A DNA stretch of 64,000 nt, from assembly GCA_026182355.1 (NCBI GenBank), contig JAPFBL010001928.1, positions 6,341,501 through 6,405,500 of the forward strand, in the 5' to 3' direction. Under the pieces are notes generated by a model. That model was not told where the DNA came from and made no database searches. It worked only from the letters and a program-made list of their open reading frames with translations. The first letter of the stretch is position 1. Each line of letters begins with the position of its first letter. The DNA is from Hermatobates lingyangjiaoensis. Lineage: Eukaryota > Arthropoda > Insecta > Hemiptera > Hermatobatidae. The position numbers were made by a program, and so were the translations under genes. Positions 20,211 to 31,790 of the stretch are shown here, piece by piece.

Positions 20211-21870
20211 TTATTTATTTTAGAACTATTATATCGGACGGTCCATATCTCTTTGAAGTGTTTGTATATGTATACTTTAAATTTTAAAATCGATTCAGAA
20301 CGGACAAAAGTAATTGAAAGTTAGTAATGAAACACGAACAAAAGTAAAATCACACACTTGCAATATCTAACATTGTGTTTCAACCAACGGTCGCTACGTC
20401 ATAGGCCTAGTCTCCCTCGCTTTGTTCTCCTTAATACGATTGAAACGGAAAATTAGACATTTTATGTGTTTTCCTTTATTATCTTTGAGCTATTATATTT
20501 TAGCCTTCTGACAGTACCACTTCCTGTCCTCCTGATGACTGTTAAAACGATGGAAATATTGAAAATTAATCCTAGTTTTCAATCGTGTTTCTTTCTGTTT
20601 TTAAAGTATCTAAATATGATAAATGAAAGGCGGTCCCGTATGCCTGATCACGACAAAAAAAAAGAGAGAGCGAGAGAGAGTTTACTGTGGGATTCTAAAA
20701 CGGGACGAACATTTTTCTGTAAGTAAAATTCCTCGTCCAAGTCACAAATAGAATCATATTGTTTCCGACTATCAGGAGAGAGTGTTTCTGGTCGAATGGG
20801 AAGATCATAGTCCTATTTTACAATTCCATTCTCTGATTTACACATTGAAATATATACTGTTTGTATTTCTGAGCCAGTATGAAGAGTTTAATGGTTCTAA
20901 TTTCTTTCTTCTCAGTATTTTTTTTTATTATATTATTATTAATAGTAATAATAATAATATTGGCTTTGAAAACAAATAGGTCTTTTAGTGATCAAATTAT
21001 TACAAAAATTTTGATAATTGAAATATATTCAATTATTTTTTTTTTAAGAATTTAATGACTATGATATTAATTGTTATCAAATTATGGTGTACCAGATAAC
21101 TTAAATATGTATTAACGACTTGACAACTGTTTGTTCTGAATGGTAAAAATCAAATGTCATGGATAATTTTTAATTTTGTAGAATATTGCAAAGTAAGCCT
21201 AAAACACATTTATATTGCTATTTTAAATAATGTTTTCTTTTTGTTGTAGGTTGTTATATAAATAATGAGGGTGATGTTTCTTAGTACAGTAGAAGATATA
21301 TTTTTATTTTAAATGTTAATAATATATTTGCTATACTTTTTTGTTGATTTTTTTTTATTCTCTTTCCTTATAGAAATGCGTCGATATCTATATATGTACT
21401 TCCAATCAAAACTGATTTTCCATAGGGACATTAAAATCTCTATTATGTTATTTAGATAGCTCTATTTTCAATGAGAGCTTTAAGGTTCAAATACTTCATT
21501 GTATCTCCTTAGATACTTAAAGAACTCTGCCGAAGACATATACCATTAAGTCGAGTATTCCAATAGTTCTTTGACTTAATTAAGTAAGATTACTCTTTTA
21601 CCAATTTTCGTCATTCATTTTGTTTTACTGTTTACTTTTTTTTTCTTTTTTTTTTAGATAACGTAAAAGTATTCCCTAATTTATGTTTGATCTCTTGTTT
21701 TCTCTATTCATGATTCTGATTTTCACTATTTGGTCATATAATCTTTAGTTGGCTTAGATCCCTTATCATTTTTCTTTTTTTTTTTAATCCCCTATTTTCC
21801 TAATGAATATATCTTGTATGTAATATAGATACATTCAAAACTAATTGAGAAGTCAAAACTAATTCCAGCA
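20211..21870. other. Intergenic DNA with a faint family-D relic
   Basis: 20,370-20,455 (AACATTGTGTTTCAACCAAC...CGAAACGGAAAATTAG-like end) is a decayed match to 41,510-41,600. CTCCTGATGACTG at about 20,530 is a similar relic. The rest shows nothing beyond homopolymers. Confidence 0.4.
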
Positions 21871-21874
21871 AGGA

Positions 21875-22195
21875 TGAAACCTTTTACTGATACATGAAAG
21901 ACAGTTGTCAACTTGCAGTGTTTGTGAGGGATGTAACACAAAAATTTCATACTGTTGAAGAATTTGTGCTAGAACGAGTGTATGCGTTGAGAGAAGAAAT
22001 TTCCGTGTCTTTAGAGAGCCAAGAACCAAGATAATTGTCACTTTCAAGATCCACAGTGGGTTGTGAAGTTAGATTTATTAGTGGACATCACGACACACAT
22101 AAACACTTGAATCTTGAGTTTCAAGGAATGAAAAAAGTTGTCTTTGAGATATTTGGTCAAATTAAAGTTTTTTGAGAGAAAACTGTAACTGTGAG
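21875..22195 (+). pseudogene. hAT transposase fragment (GTF2IRD2/ZBED-like)
   Basis: Pieces CQLAVFVRDVTQKFHTVEEF, then QDPQWVVKLDLLVDITTHIN, and after a single-base frameshift LNLEFQGMKKVVFEIFGQIK. The pattern W...L..L.DI..H.N.LN...QG........I..F is the conserved middle of this hAT lineage, possibly the same one as the 6.2 kb element. Stops at several places. Confidence 0.75.
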
Positions 22196-22217
22196 AATCA
22201 CAACTTCAAAATGGTAA

Positions 22218-22325
22218 TGAACGGTTGAAAGATCTTAGTCTTGTTTTCCCATTTCATATTGTAGTTTGATCATTGATTGTTATTTCACATGTTCATGTGA
22301 AATCTTTATATATATATTCCTATTT
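22218..22325 (+). repeat. Penelope family A terminal-repeat fragment
   Basis: ACGGTTGAAAGATCTTAGTC, TTGTTTTCCCATTTCATATT, GTAGTTTGATCATTGATTG and the AT tail are kept; the CTGACGA half is missing, so the copy starts inside stem II. Confidence 0.75.
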
Positions 22326-23535
22326 GAAATATGTATTACCTATTTAGTAATGCGTATTTACAATGGGTATATTAAAATAAAAAGCCATTTTCAAAGGTTT
22401 TCCTCGTCAATAAATAAAACCTTTACACCTGGATTATATGATAATTTGGTTATGGTGAATTGAAGAATACACTATTTTGGTAACAAAAAATCAATTATTT
22501 TTTTTTTAAAAAAATTCATTGCAACAATCTTTTTAAAGTTAACAGCAAATTCTACTTAATTTTGAAAATTCAAACAAACAAATTCTTTTAAATGCAATAA
22601 AAGTATTTTTCAAAAGATTTTCGCACAAACATCGTCAAATTTTTTTTTTGCATCAAAAAAGAAATTATAAACACTTTTAGATATCATTATTTCAATTTGT
22701 TCAATTACTAACTCTATCAATCTTAGCCAGATTATAATTTTTGTTGATATTATACTTTCGAGTATTTAATAAGAACGCTTTCCAATCTTTTACAGTAAAA
22801 GAAGTTTAACTTTGAAATAATCAAAGTAATTAATACAGTTGTAAGAGTGAAATAAAAAAAAAATTATAATGTTTAAATAAACTTGATTAGAGGAATGTTT
22901 ATAAAAAAAGGTAATTGGAGAATTTTTTTCTTATTCTGTGAATAATAAGGATACACAAGGACAATAATAACATGACTCACTGCTTTGTAATATCCAAAAA
23001 CATCACTACTAAATTTTACTTTGGTTAATCAACAGTTTTCTCCAAAGTCTACTTTGCTAACATTATTCGCCTGTTGCTAAATATTGCTTCATTACTCAAG
23101 CATTTGATACGTACAAGCAACAATCTACTTCTTTTTTAAAAGGGTGGGTATAAAACCATATGAAAATAACTTCTGATACATTACTATATATAAATATTTA
23201 AGAAAATAGGAAGCATACAGGTTAAGTTTTAATTATATTTATATAAAAAAAATCTGTTTTGTGACATAATATGAAAAATAAAATAAAAAATAAAAAAATG
23301 CTACTACGATGAGAGGTTTGAAGCTACAAGGAGCCTTTGTGAAAACTCAGTACATTATATTTACATAAGACATCGAGCTACGTACAAAATCAACAGTATG
23401 CAGTACTCAACAGTACAACTTCAATAAATGACTGTGCTACAAATAAATTATCTTGAGGTTCATATAATACAACATTTACATAAATATATTTGTTTCTAAA
23501 ACTAAATAAATCATTAGTTCTGCAATCCGTAATTT
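22326..23535. other. Unassigned AT-rich intergenic DNA
   Basis: Poly-A and poly-T runs only; no coding signal or known repeat seen. Confidence 0.5.
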
Positions 23536-23606
23536 TGTGGTATTTACTCATTCTGAGGTAAAATGGATAAACCAACAAAAGTCTCCACACAAATGAAGTT
23601 TTATTC

Positions 23607-23639
23607 AACGCGTTTCGAACACTTTGTGTTCATCATCAG
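23607..23639 (-). ncRNA. Hammerhead-like motif, family B (intact core)
   Basis: On -: CTGATGA, T, GAACAC-AAA-GTGTTC, GAA, ACGCGT, T. Core and helix II are perfect. Outer helix I shows only TTC/GAA next to the core. Confidence 0.6.
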
Positions 23640-23792
23640 GAAGACACTATAATACAAATTATATCTAATTAGTTACAAAAATTAGAGTGAAATAATAAAA
23701 TTCAAGTATGTCTTGAATTCTCTTAATTGAATTTTATTATTTCACTCTAATTTTTGTAACTAATTAGATATAATTTGTATTATAGTGTCTTC

Positions 23793-23825
23793 CTGATGAT
23801 GAACACAAAGTGTTCGAAGTGCGTT
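23793..23825 (+). ncRNA. Hammerhead-like motif, family B (one mutated core position)
   Basis: Same as the - copy in this palindrome, except GAAGTGCGTT instead of GAAACGCGTT, which breaks the A15.1-U16.1 pair and the self-complementarity of helix III. Confidence 0.45.
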
Positions 23826-23885
23826 GAATAAAACTTCATTTGTGTGGAGACTTTTGTTGGTTTATCCATTTTACCTCAGAATAAC

Positions 23886-25014
23886 TAAATAAATAAAAAT
23901 ATATACACAAACTTCTGTTAAATTTTAACAGACGGTTTAACCAAAAATTAGAGACTGTAAGTTGGTGTTTTTAATTTCTCTATGTTTCTTTATGTACATT
24001 GAAGTGTATTTGTCCATTTCGGATCATACATGTTCATCCAAAAAGTATATATATTATATAAGAATGATGGTTTAGTAATACGATTTTTTTTTAAAAAAGT
24101 AAATTAGTTAGACACAGTCTGTTTTTTAATCGTTAATACTAGTGTAGTCTGTTATGTACCCTCAGTTACCTTTTCCAGCAAAGTACGGCTATATTGTTAT
24201 TTGTTAATCGTAAAGATGTATTAAGTTTTATCTTTAGTAAGTGAAGCTAGTCTTTGCTTAGAACAAAAATGTCTTTTGAATTCCATTACTGTTTATTCTA
24301 TTTTGTTTACATATGATTTAAAAGGACTTACTAAACATACATGCTAAGTCATCCTAACTCATTATTGTATTTGCACTCCTTATCTACAACACATATATCA
24401 AGTGTATTTTTTCTCATTTTGTTTTTGTGGTTTGGACGTTGTTGTTTCATATGTTTATTGTGAACTCTTTTTAACATTGATAGCTTTAAGCAGTCTTTAT
24501 TTTAATTAAATAGATAAACAAGTCCTTATAGTTTTTTTTTAAAAAAAATAGAAAGTTAAATGAGATGGAATGCAAAGTCTTCCTTTCTATAGATACTCCC
24601 CCATGCCTCACTGCTTCAGCTCTGTTAACCTCTTAAACTGACTAATCTTACCATTTTGTTTCATCCACACTTGACAATACAATCAAAATGAAATTGTATT
24701 CCTTAACCCTGGGAATATTCAGTCATTGATTACATATCATTTACATGATGATTCCTTGTTTCCTTTTGTTAATGTTAAATGTTTTTCAATTACATATAAG
24801 TTCTGTAGGGTGTTTCCTTTATTTATCCATTTTTGAAGTAACATTTTGATAGGAAATCAAGGATATTTTTGGGCTAATATTTGTTTACCCTTAATTAAAT
24901 TAATCATACAGGCAATTATAATGCGAACAAAAAAGGAATATTTCTATTATATAATAGTTTTTGTTTTAACGATTATTTGGCCTCTGATTGGTCGAGAGAG
25001 TGGTCCAATTGTTG
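23886..25014. other. Unassigned AT-rich intergenic DNA
   Basis: Nothing recognised; base composition changes abruptly at about 25,015 where the minisatellite begins. Confidence 0.5.
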
Positions 25015-26990
25015 GGCGAGTGGTTGTACCTGCAGTGCCATAGTCACATGGCGTACTTACCCGCAGTGCCTATGGGTCATCGCATCAATTGTATGCAGGA
25101 CCAACGCACATGGCGTCACTTACTCGCAGTTCCAACAACACTTGGCGTCACCTACCGCAGTTCCAACAGCATATGGTTAGGCCTAATGCAGTTCCAAGGC
25201 CATATGTTAGCTGCAAGCAGTGCCAACGGTACATGGCATTACTTACCCGCAGTGCCAACGTCACATCGCGTCACCTATCCGCAGATGCAACGGCACATAG
25301 GGTCACCTTTCCTTAGTGCAACGCCACATTGCATCACCTACCCGCAGTGCCAACGGCACATGAAGTAACTTATCCGCAGTGCCAAAGGTACATGGTGACA
25401 CTTATCCTCACTACACCACACCAAATGTCAGCCACAAGCAGTGAAATGGCAAATAGCGTCATTTGCCCGCAGTGCCAACGGTACATGGCGTTACTTACCC
25501 GCAGTGCCAACGGCTCATCGTATCAGCTATCCGCAGTGCCAATGCTCATGGTGTCAACTATTCGTAGTTCCAACAGCACATAGCATCACTACCCGTAGTG
25601 CCAACAGAGAATGACGTCACATACCCGCAGTGCCAACGGCACATGGAGTAGCTTATCCGCAGTGCCAAAGGTACATAGTGACACTTATCCTCACTACACC
25701 ACACCACATGTCAGCCACAAGCAGTGAAACGGCAAATGGCGTCATTTGCCCGCAGTGCCAACGGCTCATCGTATCAGCTATCCGCAGTGCCAATGCACAT
25801 GGTGTCAACTATTCGTAGTTCCAACAGCACATGACATCACTACCCGTAGTACCAACAGAGAATGACGTCACATACCTGCAGTGCCAACGGCACATGGAGT
25901 AACTTATCCGCAGTGCCAAAGGTACATGTTGACACTTATCCTCACTACACCACACCACATGTCAGCCACAAGCAGTGAAACGGCAAATGACGTCATTTGC
26001 CCGCAGTGCCAACGGTTCATCGTATCAGCTACCCGAAGTGCCAACAGCACATGGCAATGCCGAACGCAGTGCCAACGCCACATCAGCTACTTGCAGTTCC
26101 AACGGTACATGGCGTTACTAATCCGCAGTGCCAACGTCACGTGGCGTTACTTAGCCGCAGTACTAACCAATCCAAAGTGCCAGCGCTCATGGCGTCACCT
26201 ATCTGAAGTGCTAACGGCATATTGCGTCTTCTAACCGCAGTGCCAATGCACATGGTGTCACCTATACGCATTGCTAACGGCACATGGCGTTACTTACCCG
26301 CAGTGCCAACGGCTCATCGCGTCAGCTATCCGCAGTGCCAATGCACATGGTGTCAACTATTCGTAGTTCCAACAGCAAATGATTTAACCTACCGCAGTGC
26401 CAACAGAAAATGGCATCACCTACCCACAGTGCCAACGGCACATAGTGTCACTTAACCTGCAGTGCCAACGGCACATGGAATCACTTACCCTCAGTTCCAA
26501 CAGCACATGGTGTCACCTACGCACAGTGCCACCGGCACATGGTGTCACCTGCAGTGCCAACGGCACATGGCGTCACTTACCCGCAGTTCCAACAGCACAT
26601 GATGCTACCTAACGCAGTGTTCCAACGCCAAATGTCAGCTCAAGCAGTGTCAACTGTACATGGCGTTACTTAGCCACAGTGCCAACAGCACATGGCGTCA
26701 CTTACCCGCAGTTTCAGCAGTACATCAAAGTCACCACTGCAGTACCAACAGCACATGGCGACACTTAACGCAGTACCAACGCCACATGTCATCTACAAGT
26801 AGTTACAACAGTACATGGCGAACTTACACACAGTGCCAACGTACCGTGGCATACTTATCCGCAGATAAAACGGCATATGGTGAATATACCCGTAGTGCCA
26901 ACGGTATATTGCGTCACCTTCCCGTAGTGCCAACGACAGATGGTGTCACTTATTCGCAATGCCAACGCCACTTATCAGCTACAAGTAGGG
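25015..26990. repeat. 32-bp minisatellite array, about 2 kb, with higher-order units
   Basis: Consensus unit about 32 bp: CCGCAGTGCCAACGGCACAT followed by GGCGTCACTTAC. About 60 diverged units. A higher-order block containing TATCCTCACTACACCACACC and GTCAGCCACAAGCAGTGAAA occurs three times, beginning near 25,365, 25,648 and 25,899 (spacings about 283 and 251 bp). The array is far more GC-rich than its flanks. Open frames here are by-products of the periodicity and none is a gene. There is no alternation of fixed repeat and unique spacer, so it is not CRISPR-like. Confidence 0.92.
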
Positions 26991-27939
26991 AAATGAAAAA
27001 AAATTTCAGATTTAGCAAACCTATCGAATATGTCTTGTCGTTTTGACTATTATAACACGAATACTAAGAAAATAACAAATTGAGCAAACCTACAATATTA
27101 CTGTGCACGGTTTTGACTACCCTCAGACCAATTCTATGAAAATGATAAAATTGATCAAATTAAGCAAACTTACCATATTAGTAATAATTTTTAGATTATT
27201 TTAATGCAACTTCTTTGAAAATAAAAAAAAAAAATATATAATTTTGAATATTTACTCTTCGACTATTCCTGGCACAAATACTCTAAAAATGAAAAATTTT
27301 ACCAAATTTGACAAACTTATCGTTCTTGTCTTGTCATTGGTAGATATTTAATATATAAGTAATATATAATAAAAGAAAACTATTTTATTTTATCAGTTTT
27401 CCACAATATAATGCATTATAAGAGGTTAACTTCTCTGTTGGTAAGTATTATGTATAAATTAGTTTTTGTAATATAATAAAGAGTGGTTTATTTATGTAAT
27501 TTAAGAAAGTTTCTGATCTCATATAGTGGTGACTTATATTAATCACATGAAAGAAGTAAACCGAAATGATGGTTGCGGTTTAGTAATTGCGTGAGCTTGA
27601 AGGACGTGGTGAAGCCTTGTGGTTTCCACCAGCATAATTGAGGACAGACAACTGTTTTATAAATTATCCCTAAAATCTTCTATTATTAGAGGGTTATATT
27701 GCAGTAACACATCAAAACTGTTCCATTTTATCTCGTTATTTTGATAAGAGTTTTTTTTTTTAAACCAATGTGCATTATAGGCATCACATCTCTTGTACTT
27801 TTTCAATGAATGAAAGTTCGACTCATGATCTGACTCCATTTTGACCATGAGTCATCTAAATTAACGAAGCACCAACAACACTTGGTGTTTACAGGATTTA
27901 TCCGACCCAAGTACCAACAACTTCCAATGTTGTTTATCA
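26991..27939. other. Unassigned AT-rich intergenic DNA
   Basis: Just right of the minisatellite a phrase of the type AATT(G/T)..CAAACCTA is loosely repeated about every 70-120 bp (27,015-27,320: AGCAAACCTATCGAATAT, GAGCAAACCTACAATATTAC, AGCAAACTTACCATATTA, TGACAAACTTATCGTTCTTG). Otherwise no feature. Confidence 0.4.
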
Positions 27940-28524
27940 CATGTGGCGTAGTAAGAGGGGGGGGGGGGGGTCGACTCTGGGCGGAACATGCCAAGGGGCG
28001 ACATTTTGAGGGGTTTAAAATAAGAAAAAACTAAAATAATAAAAAGCAAACAAAAAATCTGAAATTTCATACCAAAATTAGTTTTTAAGATCGTAATTGT
28101 TTTTATGTTTTATTTGTGTAATACTGATTTTAAGCTGATTTTCAATTATAATATTTGGAAAAAAAAATATTTTGAATTGTTCAAAATTAATTTTTGTAAT
28201 GGGCGTGAAATTTCATTATATTTTTTTTTGGGTAACAAGTTAATTTAATGTAACAATTTTTTTATGATTTGAATTATACGTTTTTGTTTTGAAAAATTTT
28301 TGGTTTTCTTTGAGAACGACAGTATATGTATACGAGTACTGTAATAAGATTTATGCCTGGGACCAATGACAGCAGTCTCAAATTAGATCCTTGATTGCAA
28401 TTCTATGAAAATAATTATTTTGAGTTCTTTTGAAATTTTCAAGGATAACGGTTTATCAACGGTCAGCGGGGGCTGCAAATCTTACGACCGCCATCGGGCG
28501 GCAAAAATACTTGCCACACCACTG
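27940..28524. mobile_element. Probable hAT-type MITE
   Basis: Left end CATGTGGCGTAGTAAGAGGG (with a run of about 15 G), right end inverted CAGTGGTGTGGCAAG. The flanking 8-mers GTTTATCA and ACTTATCT agree at 5 of 8 positions. Interior is AT-rich with no ORF. Confidence 0.4.
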
Positions 28525-28619
28525 ACTTATCTTCGGTAATCTAATGGGAACATCTGTATAACATCGCTGTAACCTCTTTGATATGCAGATATAACTCTAT
28601 TGCTTTAATTTCAATTAAA

Positions 28620-28660
28620 ACTAAATCTGGAGTGGTCAACACTCAATTAATCTACAAAGC
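28620..28660 (+). repeat. Short fragment of unclassified family R
   Basis: AAATCTGGAGTGGTCAACAC matches the left end of the copies at 37,546, 56,278 and 61,068. Confidence 0.5.
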
Positions 28661-28756
28661 TCATTGTTAATCAATTTAATGACTAGCTTCATTTTAATGT
28701 GGATCATTTTTTATCAATTATAACGAAAATTTGAACCGTGTTATATCCATAACCTG

Positions 28757-29092
28757 GGGGGTCTGGCTAGCTCAGTGGTTACGTGCTCGCCTCTGAACTG
28801 ATAGGACCGGGGTTCGATCCCCACCTGGCCCTCGATTTATTCACGCGGGAGGTGAATAAATCTGAGCACGTCGTCCCTCGGAGAAGGATGTTAAACTGTC
28901 GGTCCCGAGCCTGTACGATGTCAGGTACTGGTTAAAGATTCCTACTCTAAATACACTTGAGTTAGGCAAAATTTAGGACTCCCACTGTAGAATCAATCTA
29001 CATTGTGTGGTATCACAAAGGGCCAATGCTCGGCCTAAGTGAGTTCCCTTGTGGGACTGCCACTGCAACCTAACCTAACCTAACCTATCCAT
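28757..29092 (+). repeat. Full-length tRNA-headed SINE with telomere-motif tail
   Basis: Head: GGTCTGGCTAGCTCAGTGGT (box A), then GGTTCGATCC (box B) and CACCTGGCCC closing an acceptor-like stem, so a pol III promoter is likely. Body: AATAAATCTGAGCACGTCGT, CTAAATACACTTGAGTTAGG, ATCACAAAGGGCCAATGCTC. Tail at 29,067-29,086 is AACCT four times. The CTGAACTGATAGGA anticodon-loop region is not a clean tRNA arm, and the head is followed by SINE body, so it is not a tRNA gene. Confidence 0.88.
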
Positions 29093-29756
29093 AACCTGAC
29101 AAGTCTTCAAGATATAAACCTCAAAAATCTTGAAGTTTTCTTATAAGGTTTCTTTTTCTATGGTATGTTTATTTAAAACAGGTGCTTTGATTAGTATGAA
29201 TCAAACAGTGATATTTACACTTCTAATCTAAACATATGTTTTTAATCAGACAGTAAATTTCAAACAAAGAGAACTTGCTTTTCAAGGAAGTGACCTCATT
29301 GCAGTCTGGAATGAGACCTCAGTGCTGTGAACACTCATCATTACATCAATAGACATCTATTGTTTTTAGGGAGACCTTGATGGACACTATGTCACGGCTC
29401 TTTCCCACCTACAGTCTATAACTTGACTCACTCCTATTTACCAACAAAACCAGCATCCTACGCATAAATAAGCTGACTCATCGCTATTTACGTATTCATT
29501 TTAGAATACCATCTGCTGGCTTCATCAGCTTATGCCAGCTAAAATAGTAGAAATGAAATTTGAAATGTTAAAATGATTTATATTTTCTATAATTCATAAA
29601 AGATAATAAACAAAGAAACATAAAATTATATCTAAAAAAAAAACTTATAAATCTGTGATCTAAATTTAAGAAGACTAGAAAAGTTAAAATCTCATAACTT
29701 AATTGTTACATTAGCATAAACATTTTCAATTTATTGTAGGGTAAAAAGGTAATGAA
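29093..29756. other. Unassigned intergenic DNA
   Basis: Slightly less AT-rich than its surroundings at 29,280-29,530, but no frame, repeat family or RNA gene recognised. Confidence 0.4.
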
Positions 29757-29791
29757 ATGGTCTCCACATATAAAAATTTAATCGTATAAAC

Positions 29792-29819
29792 AACGCGTTT
29801 CGAACACGTTCTTCCTCAG
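29792..29819 (-). ncRNA. Hammerhead-like motif, family B, shortened stem II
   Basis: On -: CTGAGGA, A, GAACGTGTTC, GAA, ACGCGT, T. Five bases of helix II are missing compared with the + partner. Confidence 0.4.
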
Positions 29820-29829
29820 GCCTCAGATT

Positions 29830-29862
29830 CTGAGGAAGAACACTACGTGTTCGAAACGCGTT
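29830..29862 (+). ncRNA. Hammerhead-like motif, family B, perfect core and helix II
   Basis: CTGAGGA, A, GAACAC-TAC-GTGTTC, GAA, ACGCGT, T. Helix I cannot form with the immediate upstream sequence because the palindrome joint lies there. Confidence 0.55.
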
Positions 29863-29912
29863 GTTTATACGATTAAATTTTTTTATGTGGAGACCATTTC
29901 ATTAGCTTTTTA

Positions 29913-31120
29913 CCCTACAATGAGTAAATACTACATAATAACTGATTGCACTATGTTAGAATTTCCAATTTATTTGTAGAGAGCTTTATTTTTATTCATT
30001 CTATCCAAACAGGGATGGAACTATGTAAAACACAGAAACTAATTTATTTTGAGTAGAAATTCAAAAGAGTGGTATATTGTGTATTTTATTCCAAAGTTTC
30101 TTTCTTTTTCACAAATTTTCAAAATATTAAAATTATTATTAAAAAATTTTTTTAAATTTTTAAAACTTTTAAAATTTTTTTAAAGTTTGTATTAATATGC
30201 TGTATGCCTCGTATTCTTGCAGTGCAGTATATATTAGGGGTCACACTAGTAGTAATAATAGTTATATTATTGAACAACAATGTTAGCATGTGCGAGTCAA
30301 ATTATTTACTATGTTGATCCTACGGAAGGAGTTCTAAAGTTTGCTTCACCCATGTGTATATAGAGAAGGCGCTTGGCTTTAATCGTACGAGTTCAAAACC
30401 GATAGCGCTAAAAACTTTCATACACTCTAAATAAAAAATAAGAAAAAAATGACTCGTGGAGTCATCAACAAATACCACAATGTAAAAAATTGGCAAGCAT
30501 TTTCAATGATTGTTCGCTTGTTGACCCCCTGAGGGGTAAATTTTATCATTTGTGAACGATTTACTAGACTTAAATGTAAATTAATATGCATTAATAACAT
30601 TTATAATTAAATGTAAAGTTTAATATGCACACATAAGTTTTTAAAAAAAAATTGGTTTTGACAAGAAAAAAATCTAATAAGAAAATAATTCCTTTGTTAC
30701 TAACATGAATTCCAAATACAATAATATTTTTAAAATAACAACAATATATCATTAATAAAATTTAAAAAAAAAGAATTTTGGTGAAACATAAGAGAGTAAT
30801 ATAACATTTTGATATTTTGGAAAAATTGTGACGAAGAAGTGAGAATGCATCTTGTTTTTTGCTATTTGTATATTATGCCAGCTTGCTGGGTTATTGATTA
30901 TTTTCCGTTGTGGTGTATTGATGTATGAACATCAATTTGACATGGACTCCCTTTGATCTTCTTTGGACTCGTAGGGGTTGAAAACCGCTTGATCAAGATG
31001 GTTTAAAAGTGGATTTGTGGATTATTTCTATCTCTTTTAGGAGAGAGCTCACTGACATTTATTTTTACTTCCATTGTCTTCCTCGGAAAATTGTATAGAT
31101 AAAAATTTTTAACTTCTATC
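29913..31120. other. Unassigned AT-rich intergenic DNA
   Basis: Low-complexity A/T runs around 30,120-30,190 and 30,640-30,780. No gene or classified repeat seen. Confidence 0.45.
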
Positions 31121-31790
31121 TATAGCGCTCTCGTTCCAATGAGAGATGTAGTCAGGTACTTAGGGCTCTTTATTGACAAAAGACTAACTTGGAATAATCA
31201 TACTCGACTGAAAAGACTTGACTTAAAACGACGATTCTTACTACTGTACAGACATCTAGGGAAACACTAGAAATTGACGCTACATAAAAAAGTACTACTA
31301 TACAAAACATTACTGCGACCGACCTGGACTTACGGACTTGAACTATGGGGTTGTGCAAAACCATCCAATATTCATAGAATACAATCATTGCAATCTAAAA
31401 TCCTCCACACTATCACAAATGCTCCATATTACGTCAAAAACTACACCCTTCATAAAGACCTAAAAATTCCATTAATCCAAAACCTTGCCTCTGATCGTTA
31501 TAAGTCATTTCACAACAATCTTTCCTCTCACCCAAATCCATTTGTACGAATCCTTGCTTCCTCCTCACCTTCCCAAATTCTCCCAAGACGACTCAAGAGA
31601 AAATGGCCCAGGGATCTACTATTACAATAATATACTTTAAAAAAAAAAAAAAAAACAAAGTGAGAAGTTGAACCAGTGGGTTTCATTCTTTGCACATGTG
31701 CATCGATGTCATTGTGTAATCTATTACTACATATGCATGTTACGCATAATATGCTTAGTTGTATATTTGTAAATAATGATGATAAAAAAA
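31121..31790 (+). mobile_element. Jockey-clade LINE, 5'-truncated 3' end with poly-A
   Basis: RT C-terminus (pseudogene at 31,127-31,630), A-rich run, then a trailer ending TTGTATATTTGTAAATAATG, ATGATAAAAAAAAAA. A TGTAAATAATGATGATAAAA-like terminus is typical for Jockey elements. Confidence 0.82.
31127..31630 (+). pseudogene. Jockey reverse transcriptase C-terminus
   Basis: VRYLGLFIDKRLTWNNHTRL, KRLDLKRRFLLLYRHLGKH, an in-frame TAG, then KLTLHKKVLLYKTLLRPTWT, YGLELWGCAKPSNIHRIQSL, QSKILHTITNAPYYVKN, and LHKDLKIP. These are the textbook Jockey thumb motifs (YLG..LDKRLTW, TYG..LWG.A, Q.K.LR.I..AP.YV.N). Only the one stop at 31,269-31,271 breaks it, so it is a fairly young copy. Confidence 0.9.

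Larger units (their letters stand above)
23545..23885. repeat. Head-to-head palindrome of Penelope family B terminal repeats (about 165-bp arms)
   Basis: The left arm from TGAGGTAAAATGGATAAACC to ATTCAAG at about 23,706 is repeated inverted to GGTTTATCCATTTTACCTCA at 23,879. The arms differ by a few bases (for example GAAACGCGTT versus GAAGTGCGTT), so it was formed some time ago. Each arm carries one hammerhead-like core pointing outward. Confidence 0.88.
29757..29912. repeat. Head-to-head palindrome, Penelope family B (subfamily 2)
   Basis: GGTCTCCACATATAAAAATT...AACAACGCGTTTCGAACACG and its inverse CGTGTTCGAAACGCGTTGTT...GTGGAGACC meet at a very short joint near 29,820 (CTCAGGCCTCAG). Confidence 0.85.

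Noticed and set aside
25015..26990. Possible CRISPR-like array
   Set aside because: Units are contiguous and all related, there are no unique spacers, and the window is clearly eukaryotic.
24988..27046. A series of overlapping open frames with repeated 'AVPT.H.VTYPQCQR' products
   Set aside because: Frames arise from the 32-bp minisatellite, appear in several frames at once and shift along the array; no start, splice or codon bias supports a gene.
28757..28830. A tRNA gene
   Set aside because: The tRNA-like head is continuous with SINE body, the anticodon arm is imperfect, and the same head plus body recurs at 19.2 and 49.5 kb.
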